Source: Ovis canadensis (taxonomy: Eukaryota; Chordata; Mammalia; Artiodactyla; Bovidae). From it: 64,000 nucleotides of DNA. This document shows positions 48,301 to 53,362 of the stretch, in pieces. Under the pieces are notes generated by a model. It was not told the DNA's origin and made no database searches. It saw only the letters and a program-made list of their open reading frames with translations. Location of the stretch: positions 118,262,501 through 118,326,500 of the forward strand of contig NC_091248.1 in assembly GCF_042477335.2 (NCBI RefSeq), in the 5' to 3' direction. The position numbers were made by a program, and so were the translations under genes. Numbering within the stretch: position 1 is the first letter of the stretch; every line of letters begins with the position of its first letter.

Positions 48301-49532
48301 AGCTATCTTCCTACAATGCACACCTGATGGCTGCGCTCTTCTGCTTCTTGACGGGCTCCCATTACCTTCAGGGTGAGGTCCCAATTCTTTAGCATTTACC
48401 TCTTGAATCTACTCCACAAATCTCACTGAGCGCCTGCCAGGTACAGAGCACAGAGCTGAGGGCCGGGAGAGGCCAGCCAGGACGAAGACGGAGGGGTCTC
48501 TGTTCTCCTGAGTTTACGTTCTACTGAAAACAGTGGGGAGGCCATGATAGGCGCTATGAGAAGTAAACAGAACGTGATGGAGAAGAAAGAAAGGGGCTCA
48601 AAGGAAAGAGATGCCTGAGTCGAGCTGAAGGATACACCAAGCAAACTAGGAAAGGCGGTCCAGGAGAGCAGAGGTCACCCGATGAGCAAAGGCTGGAGTT
48701 ATACCCGGGCCGGAAGGGCACCCTGAGGAGCCCAGGATGGAGGGCCGGCGAGGACCCGTTCAGTTCCCTCAGGGGCACTGGGGGCCAGGGTTAGAAGCTT
48801 GCATTGTATTCCAAATGCAACGGAAGCCGCTGGCGTCTAGTCAGCAGGTGAAGAGCTTTCAAAAGATCCCTTCCGTGGCGGGGCAGAGAGCGCTGAGCGG
48901 CCCTCAGAGCGGGCTGTGGCCCCGGGGGCCGCGGGCCCACCCCTACCCCGGTTCGGCCACTCCCAGGCTGTCCCTCCCCGTGCTGGGCCCTCGGTCCCTC
49001 TCCGAGGCCACCGCTCGACGCGGAGGCCCACGCCCAGTCCCACGTATTCAGAAAGCGCTCAATAAACGTTCGCTGAAGGGAAAGGAGGGGGAGGGGCGCA
49101 GGCCAAGGTACAGCCCCCTCATAATCTCTCCCCAAAAATGACGAAGGGCGGGGAGCGAAGAAGACGCCCTCCCCGCGGTCGGGCTCCCGGCGCGGCGCCT
49201 TACCCGTCCCTGAGGAACTTGCACTTGCCGTAGAACAAGAACTTGCAGAGGTGCAGCTGCGCGCACAGCCCCGCGCAGCCCGGCTTCGGGCCCAGATGGG
49301 CGCCGCAGAGCCGCAGCGGCGACACGGCCAGCACCACGCGCTCGACGGCCGCCGCGCCCGCCCCGGCCGCCCGCTGCGCCACCACGAAGCGCCCGCGCTC
49401 CCGCAGCAGCCGGTCCAGCACTTCGCCGACGACGCTCGGCCGCACGCGGCGCCGTAGCTCCTCCAGCTCCAAGGCGCCCCCGGCCGCGCACAGCACCTGG
49501 GTCACCTCACGGAGGAGGGCGGCCGGCGCCAT
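5540..49532 (-). CDS. PARP12: PARP12, complete gene (12 coding exons, 702 aa)
   Basis: Interferon-inducible mono-ADP-ribosyltransferase that binds RNA, associates with Golgi and stress granules, and restricts RNA viruses (family knowledge). Exons on the minus strand: 49204-49532, 44904-45039, 40866-41166, 38346-38444, 34904-35027, 22172-22367, 20577-20718, 16030-16126, 9969-10044, 8045-8175, 7040-7191, 5540-5865. All introns are GT-AG and every phase joins; the total is 2109 nt. Human PARP12 is 701 aa from memory. Five CCCH zinc fingers are visible: C76-C86-C90-H94, C96-C104-C113-H117, C157-C170-C176-H180, C182-C190-C196-H200 and C277-C285-C291-H295. WWE regions lie at about 295-360 and 370-460. 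The catalytic domain covers about 485-700, with triad H565, Y597, I661. A triad ending in Ile rather than Glu marks a mono-transferase. The start is the ATG below the ISRE, in a CpG island. No frame disruption is seen. Confidence 0.97.
5866..7039 (-). other. PARP12: PARP12 intron 11
   Basis: 1174 bp. No young SINE or LINE recognised. About 6540-6640 is AT-rich and may be a degraded old repeat. Confidence 0.8.
7040..7191 (-). CDS. PARP12: PARP12 exon 11, catalytic His exon
   Basis: 152 nt between TTCTAG and GTAAGC. It encodes residues 545-594 plus split codons on both sides. ERQLFHGTS carries H565, the NAD-binding His of the PARP signature, followed by [13 protein letters not shown] and HGTSYGKG. 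Confidence 0.97.
7192..9968 (-). other. PARP12: PARP12 introns 10 and 9
   Basis: Introns of 853 bp (7192-8044) and 1793 bp (8176-9968) flanking exon 10. Unique, moderately GC-rich sequence without recognised young mobile elements. Many overlapping open frames here have no homology I can name. Confidence 0.75.
8045..8175 (-). CDS. PARP12: PARP12 exon 10, start of catalytic domain
   Basis: 131 nt between TTACAG and GTGTGT. It encodes residues 501-543 and two bases of W544: [18 protein letters not shown]..., then [15 protein letters not shown]. This KIERVQN...LWEVYQW block is typical of the PARP12/ZAP/TIPARP group. The GTGTGT donor is weaker than its neighbours. Confidence 0.96.
9969..10044 (-). 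CDS. PARP12: PARP12 exon 9
   Basis: 76-nt exon between TTGTAG and GTATGA, residues 476-500 (linker leading into the catalytic domain, containing IPDHWD and ALPDTGFK). It was too short to stand out as an open frame. I found it by aligning with the remembered human protein and confirmed it by phase. Confidence 0.93.
10386..10667 (+). mobile_element. CHR-type tRNA SINE
   Basis: Begins GGCTTCCCTGGTGGTACAG, with a tRNA-like B box (GGTTCGATTGCC) and an internal body of CACAACTAATGAGCC type. It ends in an A/T-rich tail. Confidence 0.8.
10673..10730 (+). mobile_element. L1 3' tail fragment
   Basis: Short remnant of L1-type tail (TAAATCAACTATACTCGAAT, then A-rich), directly after the CHR SINE. Confidence 0.5.
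11480..11990 (+). mobile_element. old L1 fragment
   Basis: Degraded A-rich sequence with L1-like phrases (AAATCCTAAAAGCAGCCAGA, GACTTCTCAGAAACAGCAAC, AGTGATATCTTCAATGTTCC). Assignment is from memory of mammalian L1M/HAL1 sequence. No coding capacity remains. Confidence 0.5.
12349..12549 (+). mobile_element. CHR-type tRNA SINE
   Basis: AGGACTTCCCTGGTGGTCCA start, tRNA-like promoter boxes, then a CACAACTACTAGGCC and CTGCAACTAAGACCTGACA body. Confidence 0.85.
12550..13260 (+). mobile_element. old L1 fragment
   Basis: A-rich sequence resembling the end of L1 ORF2 and its 3' part (GAAGACTCAGTGTTTAAGAA, CACTCATAAGAGAAAGC). It is heavily decayed. Confidence 0.45.
13295..13497 (+). mobile_element. 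Bov-tA SINE
   Basis: Full tRNA-like head (GGTTCAGATGGTGAAGAATC), the middle CACTCTGGTATTTTTGGCTG, and the 3' GGGTTGCAAAGAGTTGGACA. Confidence 0.9.
14945..15168 (+). mobile_element. L1 3' end fragment
   Basis: Contains GAGCACAGGGAGCTCAGCTC, GTATGTACACATACAGCTGA, TTGTTGTACAGCAGAAACCA and an A-rich end: the ruminant L1 3' UTR signature. Confidence 0.7.
15667..15834 (-). mobile_element. Bov-tA SINE with 12-bp target-site duplication
   Basis: Antisense Bov-tA. GTATTAAGTGAA occurs exactly at 15655-15666 and 15835-15846, flanking it as a perfect duplication. A clean, fairly young insertion in PARP12 intron 8. Confidence 0.92.
16030..16126 (-). CDS. PARP12: PARP12 exon 8, end of second WWE region
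   Basis: 97 nt between CACCAG and GTAGGT, residues 444-474 plus split codons at both ends. It reads [18 protein letters not shown] and continues KYVSPQDV, matching the human [19 protein letters not shown] block from memory. Phases 1 in and 2 out fit exons 7 and 9. Confidence 0.95.
17019..17417 (-). mobile_element. BovB LINE 3' fragment, antisense
   Basis: The element's 3' end lies at the left (TTCAGTTGCGTCCAACTCTT). The match stops at CACATCCACAC, where another BovB 3' end begins. It lacks the RT core. Confidence 0.85.
17418..18488 (-). mobile_element. BovB LINE 3' half with RT core, antisense
   Basis: Minus-strand frame 17796-18473 (225 codons) stays open across the RT core: [20 protein letters not shown] (catalytic YADD box) and NIQKTKIMA. 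It is 5'-truncated and joins ACACAGTCAAAGG to unrelated sequence at 18489. It lacks the endonuclease and cannot be autonomous. Confidence 0.92.
20441..20566 (-). mobile_element. CHR-type SINE, truncated, with internal inverted duplication
   Basis: Minus strand starts at GGGTTCCCTGGTGG and ends near CTGTGCGGC. The segment 20514-20552 departs from the family sequence by an inverted copy of its own bases. It ends 10 nt inside the intron from the exon 7 donor. Confidence 0.8.
20514..20552. repeat. tandem perfect palindromes next to PARP12 exon 7 donor
   Basis: CCTAATCACT (20514-20523) pairs with AGTGATTAGG (20527-20536) around a 3-nt loop. CCTAGTGATCACTAGG (20537-20552) follows as a 16-bp perfect palindrome. 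Confidence 0.95.
20577..20718 (-). CDS. PARP12: PARP12 exon 7, second WWE region
   Basis: 142 nt between TTCACAG and GTACTT, residues 396-442 (GVDHPVTSV..., [25 protein letters not shown]). A CHR SINE carrying an unusual hairpin lies immediately inside the downstream intron: its end is 10 nt, and the hairpin 24 nt, from the splice donor. Confidence 0.96.
20719..22171 (-). other. PARP12: PARP12 intron 6
   Basis: 1453 bp of unique-looking sequence. No young mobile element recognised. Confidence 0.75.
22172..22367 (-). CDS. PARP12: PARP12 exon 6, WWE core
   Basis: 196 nt between TTGCAG and GTAAGT, residues 331-395. The Trp-rich [19 protein letters not shown] gives the WWE hallmark residues (W378, W380, W382, W389), preceded by [18 protein letters not shown]. 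The first 15 residues are the part that differs most from the human sequence as I remember it. Confidence 0.96.
22581..22720 (+). mobile_element. Bov-tA/Bov-A SINE, 5'-truncated, with internal hairpin
   Basis: 3' part of the SINE (GGACAGAAGAGGCTGGCAGG, AAGAGTCAGACACAACTGAG). A 14-nt insertion relative to the family creates a hairpin at 22601-22630. Confidence 0.85.
22601..22630. repeat. 12-bp-arm hairpin in SINE
   Basis: AATACTGGAGTG (22601-22612) and CACTCCAGTATT (22619-22630) are perfect reverse complements around ACAACC. Confidence 0.97.
22880..23045 (+). mobile_element. MIR SINE
   Basis: Old mammalian SINE: CTAAGTACTTTATACATTTT, CCCCATTTTCACAGATGTGA and GCCCAGAGAGGTTCAG form the MIR core and 3' part. 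Confidence 0.75.
23924..23952. repeat. 11-bp-arm hairpin in L1
   Basis: AATAATGCCAT (23924-23934) and ATGGCATTATT (23942-23952) are perfect reverse complements around TTGCAAT. Confidence 0.96.
24289..24330. repeat. (TA)n(CA)n microsatellite
   Basis: Alternating TA for about 28 bp, then CA, inside the L1 3' UTR. Likely length-polymorphic. Confidence 0.95.
25045..25470 (+). mobile_element. MaLR (MLT1-like) LTR, old
   Basis: Carries the usual phrases: GACCTCACTAGGAAATAAGG, TGGTGTCCTCATAAAAAGAG, GCTGACACCTTGACTTTGGA and TTCTAGCCTCCAGAAACATA. An ancient mammalian LTR. The exact subfamily is not claimed. Confidence 0.65.
25838..26020 (+). mobile_element. MIR SINE
   Basis: TATGCCTGGCATTGTTCTGA, the tract GTAGGAACTATTATTTTTAT, and AATTTGCCCAAATTCACACA: typical MIR order, AT-drifted. 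Confidence 0.7.
26838..27140 (+). mobile_element. Bov-tA SINE, compound
   Basis: Truncated head unit (26838-26951) followed by a complete unit, the same layout as 321-645. It ends CAGACGCGACTGAGCAACTT. Confidence 0.9.
27180..28460 (+). mobile_element. old L1 ORF2-like sequence
   Basis: A-rich text with L1 ORF2 phrases (GACCAAACTCCTAGAAAAAA, CAGGAAACAATTATAGACCA). It is heavily mutated, with an L1-type tail at 27715-27778. Assigned from memory. No usable frame. Confidence 0.5.
28465..28476. repeat. target-site duplication, left copy
   Basis: AGGGATGCAATG, identical to 31873-31884. The two copies bracket the whole rearranged BovB. Confidence 0.93.
28520..28647 (-). mobile_element. Bov-A SINE nested in BovB
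   Basis: Antisense Bov-A monomer with a GCTGCTGCTGCTAAGTCGCT end. It interrupts the BovB sequence between GATCTCTA and GTCTTTCCC, which are contiguous in the element as I remember it. It post-dates the BovB insertion, or came in with it. Confidence 0.85.
29413..29452. repeat. 19-bp-arm perfect hairpin inside BovB
   Basis: TAACGCTGAAGCAGCTGAA (29413-29431) and its exact reverse complement (29434-29452) are separated only by GT: a 40-bp near-perfect palindrome. Confidence 0.98.
30195..31872 (+). mobile_element. BovB LINE, 3' segment (reverse transcriptase) in sense
   Basis: Reads from GGGAACATGTCATGCAAAGG through the RT to the BovB 3' end (ACGACTGAGAGACTGAACTG). One frame spans 30340-31656, broken by a single TAG at 30772-30774 and ending at a TGA where the element normally continues. 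The RT palm is visible: [28 protein letters not shown]. With the inverted segment it forms a nearly complete element. It is inactive. Confidence 0.94.
31873..31884. repeat. target-site duplication, right copy
   Basis: AGGGATGCAATG, identical to 28465-28476. It immediately follows the BovB 3' end. Confidence 0.93.
32450..32582 (+). mobile_element. old L1 3' UTR fragment
   Basis: TTAATGCCACTGAACCTTAC, then ACTTAAAAATGGTTAAGATG and AAATTTTATGTCTGTTTCAT: a well-known L1M 3' UTR motif. Confidence 0.75.
32646..32690. repeat. (TA)n(CA)n microsatellite
   Basis: Alternating TA, then a CA run, then TA again. Confidence 0.95.
32795..32925 (-). mobile_element. CHR-type SINE, antisense
   Basis: TGGCCACAAGGCATGTGGGA, TTAGTTCCCTGACCAGATGG and ACTGCCAGGGAAGTCCCTGC are the reverse complement of a CHR element. 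Confidence 0.8.
32985..33235 (-). mobile_element. L1 3' end, antisense
   Basis: TTTCAGGTGCACAGCAATGT, CAGAATTCCCTCTGCTCTAC and TCCTTGTTATCTATTTGAAA are the antisense of the ruminant L1 3' UTR. A small TA/CA run is embedded. Confidence 0.8.
34904..35027 (-). CDS. PARP12: PARP12 exon 5, zinc finger 5 end and first WWE
   Basis: 124 nt between TTTCAG and GTATGA, residues 290-329 plus split codons. [14 protein letters not shown] supplies the last Cys and His (C291, H295) of the fifth CCCH finger. The WWE-type W302 and W310 follow, then MELIEEAY. The intron downstream is the largest in the gene (12.5 kb). Confidence 0.95.
36290..37310 (+). mobile_element. old L1 fragments
   Basis: CATACACTGTATGATTCCAT, GGGTGATGAAAATGTTCTAA, then ATGGATATCACTACTCATTT, GGTGGGAAAGCAAAATGGAT and GGAAATAACCCATATGTTCA: typical distal L1M ORF2 and 3' UTR blocks, decayed. 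Confidence 0.7.
37341..37398. repeat. (TG)n microsatellite
   Basis: TA/CA lead-in, then about 22 bp of uninterrupted GT repeat and a shorter second run. Confidence 0.95.
37844..37863. repeat. (AC)n microsatellite
   Basis: Short AC run within PARP12 intron 4. Confidence 0.9.
38346..38444 (-). CDS. PARP12: PARP12 exon 4, zinc finger 5 start
   Basis: 99 nt between TTGTAG and GTGAGT, residues 257-288 plus split codons. [13 protein letters not shown] gives C277 and C285 of the fifth CCCH finger, completed in exon 5. It is preceded by a Ser/Thr-rich linker. Confidence 0.95.
39041..39406 (+). mobile_element. Bov-tA joined to Bov-A2 SINE
   Basis: tRNA-like head at 39041, a first monomer, then a CACTTTCACTTTTCACTTTC linker and a second monomer ending in an AGC repeat. 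Confidence 0.88.
39981..40208 (+). mobile_element. CHR SINE with 13-bp target-site duplication
   Basis: GGGACTTCCCTGGTGGTCCA start. AGAAATGCTTACT flanks it exactly at 39968-39980 and 40209-40221, fixing both boundaries. Confidence 0.92.
40866..41166 (-). CDS. PARP12: PARP12 exon 3, zinc fingers 3 and 4
   Basis: 301 nt between TTAACAG and GTAAGG, residues 156-255. It has two CCCH fingers back to back: C157-x12-C170-x5-C176-x3-H180 and C182-x7-C190-x5-C196-x3-H200 ([19 protein letters not shown]). A linker with [13 protein letters not shown] follows. Confidence 0.96.
41900..42075 (-). mobile_element. MIR SINE, antisense
   Basis: AGTCACTTACAAGCTGCCCG, CTGAGATTCTGTTTCTTAAT, AATGGGACTAATGCCATCTA and TGTGAGAATTAAATGA: MIR in reverse orientation. 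Confidence 0.75.
43566..43571. repeat. solo LTR target-site duplication, left
   Basis: CCCAAC, identical to 44639-44644. Confidence 0.9.
43572..44638 (-). mobile_element. solitary ERV LTR (class II-like), same sense as PARP12
   Basis: 1067 bp with TG...CA ends (minus strand starts TGCCGGCAGC and ends GGACCCCAGCA), flanked by a perfect 6-bp duplication. On the minus strand a TATAAAAG box (43698-43705) precedes AATAAA (43681-43686). No internal retroviral genes are present, so it is the product of LTR-LTR recombination. Six-bp duplications and this end sequence suggest a ruminant betaretrovirus-like family (from memory). Promoter and polyadenylation signals point in the PARP12 direction. Confidence 0.88.
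43878..43920. repeat. 21-22 bp tandem duplication in LTR
   Basis: TTGACATTTTTATTGATAAA recurs as a near copy (TTGACATTTTTTTGATAAA) directly after a GG spacer. Confidence 0.85.
44639..44644. repeat. solo LTR target-site duplication, right
   Basis: CCCAAC, identical to 43566-43571. Confidence 0.9.
44904..45039 (-). CDS. PARP12: PARP12 exon 2, zinc finger 2 end
   Basis: 136 nt between TTTGCAG and GTGAGT, residues 111-155. KDCRNGHNL completes the second CCCH finger (C113, H117). [11 protein letters not shown] and [12 protein letters not shown] match the ZAP/PARP12 family. A same-sense solo LTR lies 265 nt downstream in the intron. Confidence 0.96.
45062..45445 (+). mobile_element. MaLR (MLT1-like) LTR, old
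   Basis: GCTGAAGTCTTAACCCCCAG, ATCCAATCTGACTGGTGTCT, AAGCCAAGGAGAGATGCCTC and TCCAGACTCCAGAACTGTGA are the standard block order. Subfamily not claimed. Confidence 0.7.
46296..46510 (-). mobile_element. Bov-tA SINE with 12-bp target-site duplication
   Basis: Antisense full-length Bov-tA ending in GGCACCAGGGAAGCCCC. Flanks ATTCTAGGCAGA (46284-46295) and ATTCTGGGCAGA (46511-46522) differ at one base. Confidence 0.92.
46570..46760 (+). mobile_element. MIR SINE
   Basis: CCTATAAGGTGGGTAATACA, CCCATTTTGGAGATAAGAGA, ACTGAGGCTCAGATAAAA and TTTGCCCAAGATCACTCAAC: a well-preserved MIR core. Confidence 0.85.
48073..48275 (-). mobile_element. Bov-tA SINE, antisense
   Basis: TTGTGACCCCGTGGACTGCA, GGAGTGGGTTGCCATTTCCT and TAACCTCTGAGCCACCAC: a complete element. 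Confidence 0.92.
49204..49532 (-). CDS. PARP12: PARP12 exon 1 coding part, N-terminus
   Basis: 329 nt from ATG (49532-49530) to donor GTAAGG, residues 1-109 and two bases of G110. [19 protein letters not shown] matches the family N-terminus. The region then carries finger 1 (C76-C86-C90-H94) and the start of finger 2 (C96, C104). It is extremely GC-rich, inside the CpG island. An in-frame ATG 40 codons upstream lies above the ISRE and is unlikely to be transcribed. Confidence 0.96.
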
Positions 49533-49592
49533 TGTCGTCGGGCCCGCGACTGGAGGGGCGCAGGCGGCTCCCGCGGGGAGGAGACTGCGGCT

Positions 49593-49609
49593 GAAAACGA
49601 AACTGAAAG
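49593..49609. promoter_or_regulatory. PARP12: interferon-stimulated response element (ISRE)
   Basis: Plus strand GAAAACGAAACTGAAAG: three GAAA cores spaced as in the GAAANNGAAA consensus bound by ISGF3 and IRFs. It lies 61-77 bp upstream of the PARP12 ATG, in the proximal promoter. PARP12 is a known interferon-stimulated gene, so function is likely, though not shown by sequence alone. Confidence 0.88.
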
Positions 49610-50059
49610 CTCCCCCCGACCGGGGGAGAACAGAACCCAGTGGCTTCGCCACGCCTCCGGCTCTCAGCTGAGCGGAGCTCGGCGCCTTCCGGCACCGGGC
49701 CCCTCAGCTGTGCGCGCCCGCCCCGTCGGAAGCCCGCAGGAGCTTCTTCAGCGTCCGGGGGACTCGGCGACGAGTCCCCTCAGAGTGCTGACAGGAAGAA
49801 AGTCAACCCAGCCTAGGGGTCGCGCTTGGCGTTCTGGTAGCGCCTTCGCCGGGACGAGGCTGGGTGGGGCCGCCCCAGAGCGCGCGCCGCCCGCTTTTGA
49901 CCCGGGCGTCGGGAAATAGCGCGGCAGGCGGACCGCGCACCTTTGCGCCGGGCGCTGGGCGGAGCGGCCTGGGACGCGCACTTGCGAACCGCCAGGCGGC
50001 GTCGCGCGAGTCAAACGCTAGACGCTGAGGGAAACCGCGAAGACGCCCTGGGGCCCCCT

Positions 50060-50575
50060 CAGGTGGAAGCAATCACCCAGAGTCGCGAAGGCGGCCTCAG
50101 TGTTACTTTCTGTTCGGCGCAGGCTGTGAATCCCTTGTTTTAAACGCGAAAATCCCTTCTTTTCAAAGGAAAAGCCATTTCTCCCCGCGCTTGCTGAATG
50201 GACTATATTAAAGGCCATGGGGGCACAGAAACACCTCACGGACATGGCTGACTGACATGTGACGTGTTAGAGCCCTTTGGGAAAATAATCCCGAAACAGT
50301 TACTAATGTTTAATGTGCGTGATCTTTGACCCATTTTTCTGAGAATCTTCTAGAAGTAAAAGGAACGGTAGATAAGGTACGTACAGAAGCATTTGTGTGG
50401 AGGAAGTAGGGAGATGGGAGCAACGCGGTTGATCGTTATCCAGACTGGGACACAGCTCTAACCAGCGAGCGTTAAATCTGTACCTATTGACCTGGAAAGA
50501 CATCTATGATGTGTTGTGGAGTGAAAAAAGAAAGCTGTATAAAAATGTCTAAATCGGTAGCAAGAAGCGAATCCC

Positions 50576-50619
<44 letters not shown>

Positions 50620-51015
50620 GTGAATGTGGTGGAATATTTTTGAACGGGCGGAGAAAGGTGAGGCAGGACCAGGGCTGTGGGCACTGATATTGTAGGAAGT
50701 ATGCAGTAGGAGGTGTTAGCAAAGTGGGAAAGAAAGTTGAGGGGCGGAAAGATTGTGCGGGAAAAAAATACTTACCATAGTCTATTAACTTAAAATGAAC
50801 ATAAAATTCTAGTTTTAATATTACTACCAAAGTGCTATTAAGTGCTGTTAAGCTACCAAAGATCCATTAAGTGTATGGATGAAGAGTAGATAGTAACAGG
50901 GACAGATGAAAATGAATCAGTTAGGGGATGGAGTGAGGAGCAGTTTTTCTCCTGGATTTTAAGTGCTTAAAAAATTGTCATTGTGTATTTTTTAATAAAA
51001 CTGTATTTTACGTTC
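50060..51015. other. PARP12 upstream intergenic
   Basis: GC content falls away from the CpG island. A GT/GA microsatellite lies at 50575-50618. No gene seen. Confidence 0.6.
50575..50618. repeat. (GT)n(GA)n microsatellite
   Basis: About 20 bp of GT repeat immediately followed by about 22 bp of GA repeat. Confidence 0.95.
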
Positions 51016-51017
51016 AG

Positions 51018-51137
51018 TTTTATTTATTTTTGGCCATGCTATGGGGCTTGCAGGTTCTCAGTTCCCTGAACAGGGATTGAACCTGGGTCCCCGTGGTGAA
51101 AGTGCTGAGTCCTAACCACTGAATCACCAGGGAATTT
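51018..51137 (-). mobile_element. CHR-type SINE, antisense
   Basis: TTTTGGCCATGCTATGGGGC, CCCTGAACAGGGATTGAACC and GAATCACCAGGGAATT. Confidence 0.85.
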
Positions 51138-51247
51138 ACTAAACTTTTAAATTTTAATTGTGGTTTTAGTACAGTTTGACAATAAAATAACATTTTTTTA
51201 AAAAAAGGTGATTTTGCTATCTGAAAGCTTGGTTTACCTCTTGGTGA

Positions 51248-52002
51248 GTGTTGAGCCAAAAGACACAACCAAGTCAAAGATCCATCAGGAGAAAGGATTT
51301 ATTACCTGCAGCAAGTAAGAACACTGGTGATCTTTCCCAAGGCAGTGTCTCCCCAAACAGCAGAATTGGGGAAGGTTTAAGCTAAGGGTATATGCATATT
51401 CATGAAAGGACTTGAGTAGAAGTCAGCATAGAATTGGGGTAGACTGACAGAGCCCAAGATTTAATTGATTGCAGTCATGAGGTTCAGAAGAGGTCAACAA
51501 CATCAGGCCTTAGTTTCCAGTTGATCTGCTGGTTGAGCACCTGTTGTTGCTTAGTCGCTAAATTGTGTCTGACTCTTCAACCCCATGGACTCTAGCCTAC
51601 CAGGCTCTTTTATCCATGGGATTTCTCAGGTAAGAATACCAAGGTGGGTTGCCATTTCCTTCTCCAGGTTGAGCACCTGAGGGGTGGTTAACTTCCGCAG
51701 AACAGCTCAAGAAAGTGCTTCAGACTCATCTTTACCATTGAAACAGAACTGGGAGTCTTTACAACTGCTTTGTTATCTTTGCTGTTGTTAATTCTCTTGC
51801 CTGTTAACAGTTTGTCCTTTTGTTCCCTTAAGATCATTATTACTGAGACCTGTTCAAGGGCAAGCATTGTGGCCAGAACTAGATGTCAAAATAGCTTAGG
51901 CCTAAAATGGCTTCAGCCAAAATGGCTTCTCTTCTGTCAAGGAAGCCATGCTTGGTTTTCTTTCCCCAGGGATCCCCTACCTTATCTGCTTACAGGATAA
52001 CA
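51248..52002 (-). mobile_element. ERV LTR, antisense to plus, with nested SINE
   Basis: On the minus strand it starts TGTTATCCTGTAAG, has repeated GCCATTTT motifs, an AATAAA (rc at about 51297) in a GGTAATAAATCC context, and ends GGCTCAACA. Flanks (GTGAG / GTGGA) are only an approximate duplication. It lies against an old MaLR fragment it probably interrupted. Boundaries are inferred. Confidence 0.6.
51544..51666 (-). mobile_element. Bov-A SINE with 13-bp target-site duplication, nested in LTR
   Basis: GGTTGAGCACCTG occurs exactly at 51531-51543 and 51667-51679. The SINE between is antisense Bov-A (TTAGTCGCTAAATTGTGTCT ... CATTTCCTTCTCCA). Confidence 0.92.
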
Positions 52003-52232
52003 GTGGAGGCAGAGGTTGTAATATGTACAAATCTAGGAATGCTAAAGATTGCCATCAGTCATTAGAGGCTTGGAAGATGCAAGGAAGGATTCTTTGGAGC
52101 CTTCAAAGGAAACACAGCCCTGCCAATGTCTTGATTTCAGATTTCTAGCCTCCAGATCTGTGGGAGAATAGATTTCTGTTGTGTTAAGCCCAGTACTTTG
52201 TTATTGCAGCCCAGGAAACTAATTTAGGCTTC
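52003..52232 (+). mobile_element. MaLR (MLT1-like) LTR 3' part
   Basis: GAAGGATTCTTTGGAGCCTT, GCCAATGTCTTGATTTCAGA, TTCTAGCCTCCAGATCTGTG and TTCTGTTGTGTTAAGCCC: typical MaLR ending. Confidence 0.65.
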
Positions 52233-53362
52233 TGTTTTCCCAGTAGGACATGGAGAAGGATTATCAGCTGCAAGTGGGGCTAGAGTAGGGGCCAGGGAGG
52301 GAGAAGATACGACCCAGGGATCATATCAATGGCTAGATTAGTTGCTTCCAATTTTCAGGGAAGTTGGGTTCAGCTTGGATTTGGGTTTTGCCCTTTGAAT
52401 TCAACCTTGAATGGAGATCAGAGCAAGTTTTGGAGGGCTTTTGCAAAGGATAAATTGTATTAATAGATCATGAAAACCAGTCTGGGTTGAAAGGAGAGGG
52501 AAGGTGAAGGGAGTGTAAGAGATAATAATTGGACATCCAAGTTAGAATGACCCGGGGGGGGGGGGGGGGGGAATTGCAGGGATGAAGACTTGGGGAATAC
52601 ATGACAGAGTAGATAAATAAGTAAATAAAGACAATAGACAATAGTGAAGTCATAGAAAGTAAAAAGAGTTGGGAGGATAGAAGATGGTGAGCAGAAAGTG
52701 GTGACTTGAAACTTGGTAGAATTTGTCTATCTATGAGGGAATTAAATCTTTATATAGGGATTGAACTTGTTTTGAAATGTCCTGCTGCTGTTTATGGGAA
52801 GTTGAAGTCACCTCATTTGTTCTAGGAACAATCACTGTGTAACCCCTCTGTAGTGTGTATTATAGGGAACATGCGAGTCTCATTGTCTGAGCAACCCTAT
52901 AACAAGACCTTGTTACTTTGTGGCTTGACCACACTGCCCTCCCAATACCCTGGGTTACACAGAGCTGGTCTCTGGGGAGGAGGAGAGGACAGCAATTCCT
53001 TCCTTGATCATCACCCTGCCCCAGAATTAAAGCAGAAGGAGCAGCACCCATGAAGGACCCTGCCTCAAAACTCTGGAAATCTTGCTCTGTGGAATCCAGT
53101 AACACCTTCAGGAAGCACCTTTTCCTTTTGATAGAAAAAAGTCGTCTCATAATCTAATCTGTTTAGTTTTACACAGTAACCATTAGAATAATCTGTATTT
53201 CAAATCAAGTCACATAAAGTTTGCAAAGCATTACCATAAAATTTTCAGTTTTAGGTTCTAAGGGAGGGGGAGATTGGGGGAGGGAATGATGAAAATGAGG
53301 ACTATTCATATGTGTTCACCTGTTTATTCAATGTATTTTTAGTATGCTAAACTCTGGGGATG
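52233..53362. other. intergenic, no gene seen
   Basis: Mostly unique sequence with a poly(G) run at about 52554-52570. No supported exon. Confidence 0.6.

Larger units (their letters stand above)
45040..49203 (-). other. PARP12: PARP12 intron 1
   Basis: 4164 bp with a MaLR LTR, two antisense Bov-tA SINEs and a MIR. About 48325-48440 resembles an old L2 fragment. The 5' end is inside the CpG island. Confidence 0.75.
48880..50060. promoter_or_regulatory. PARP12: CpG island / PARP12 promoter and 5' UTR
   Basis: A sharp rise in GC and CpG frequency (many CGCG and GCCGC tracts) against an AT-rich surround, spanning exon 1 and about 500 bp upstream. No TATA box is evident next to the ISRE. The transcription start is inferred to lie between about 49535 and 49590. 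The island is CpG-dense on both sides of exon 1. Confidence 0.85.

Noticed and set aside
49530-49652. In-frame ATG 40 codons upstream of the chosen PARP12 start, with an open frame between
   Set aside because: The frame passes through the ISRE and proximal promoter, does not match the family N-terminus, and is open mainly because of high GC. The lower ATG begins exactly at the recognised [10 protein letters not shown] start.
49048-49671. Several long overlapping frames on both strands in the CpG island
   Set aside because: GC-rich sequence lacks stop codons by chance. The encoded proteins are low-complexity Arg/Ala/Pro-rich shadows of PARP12 exon 1.
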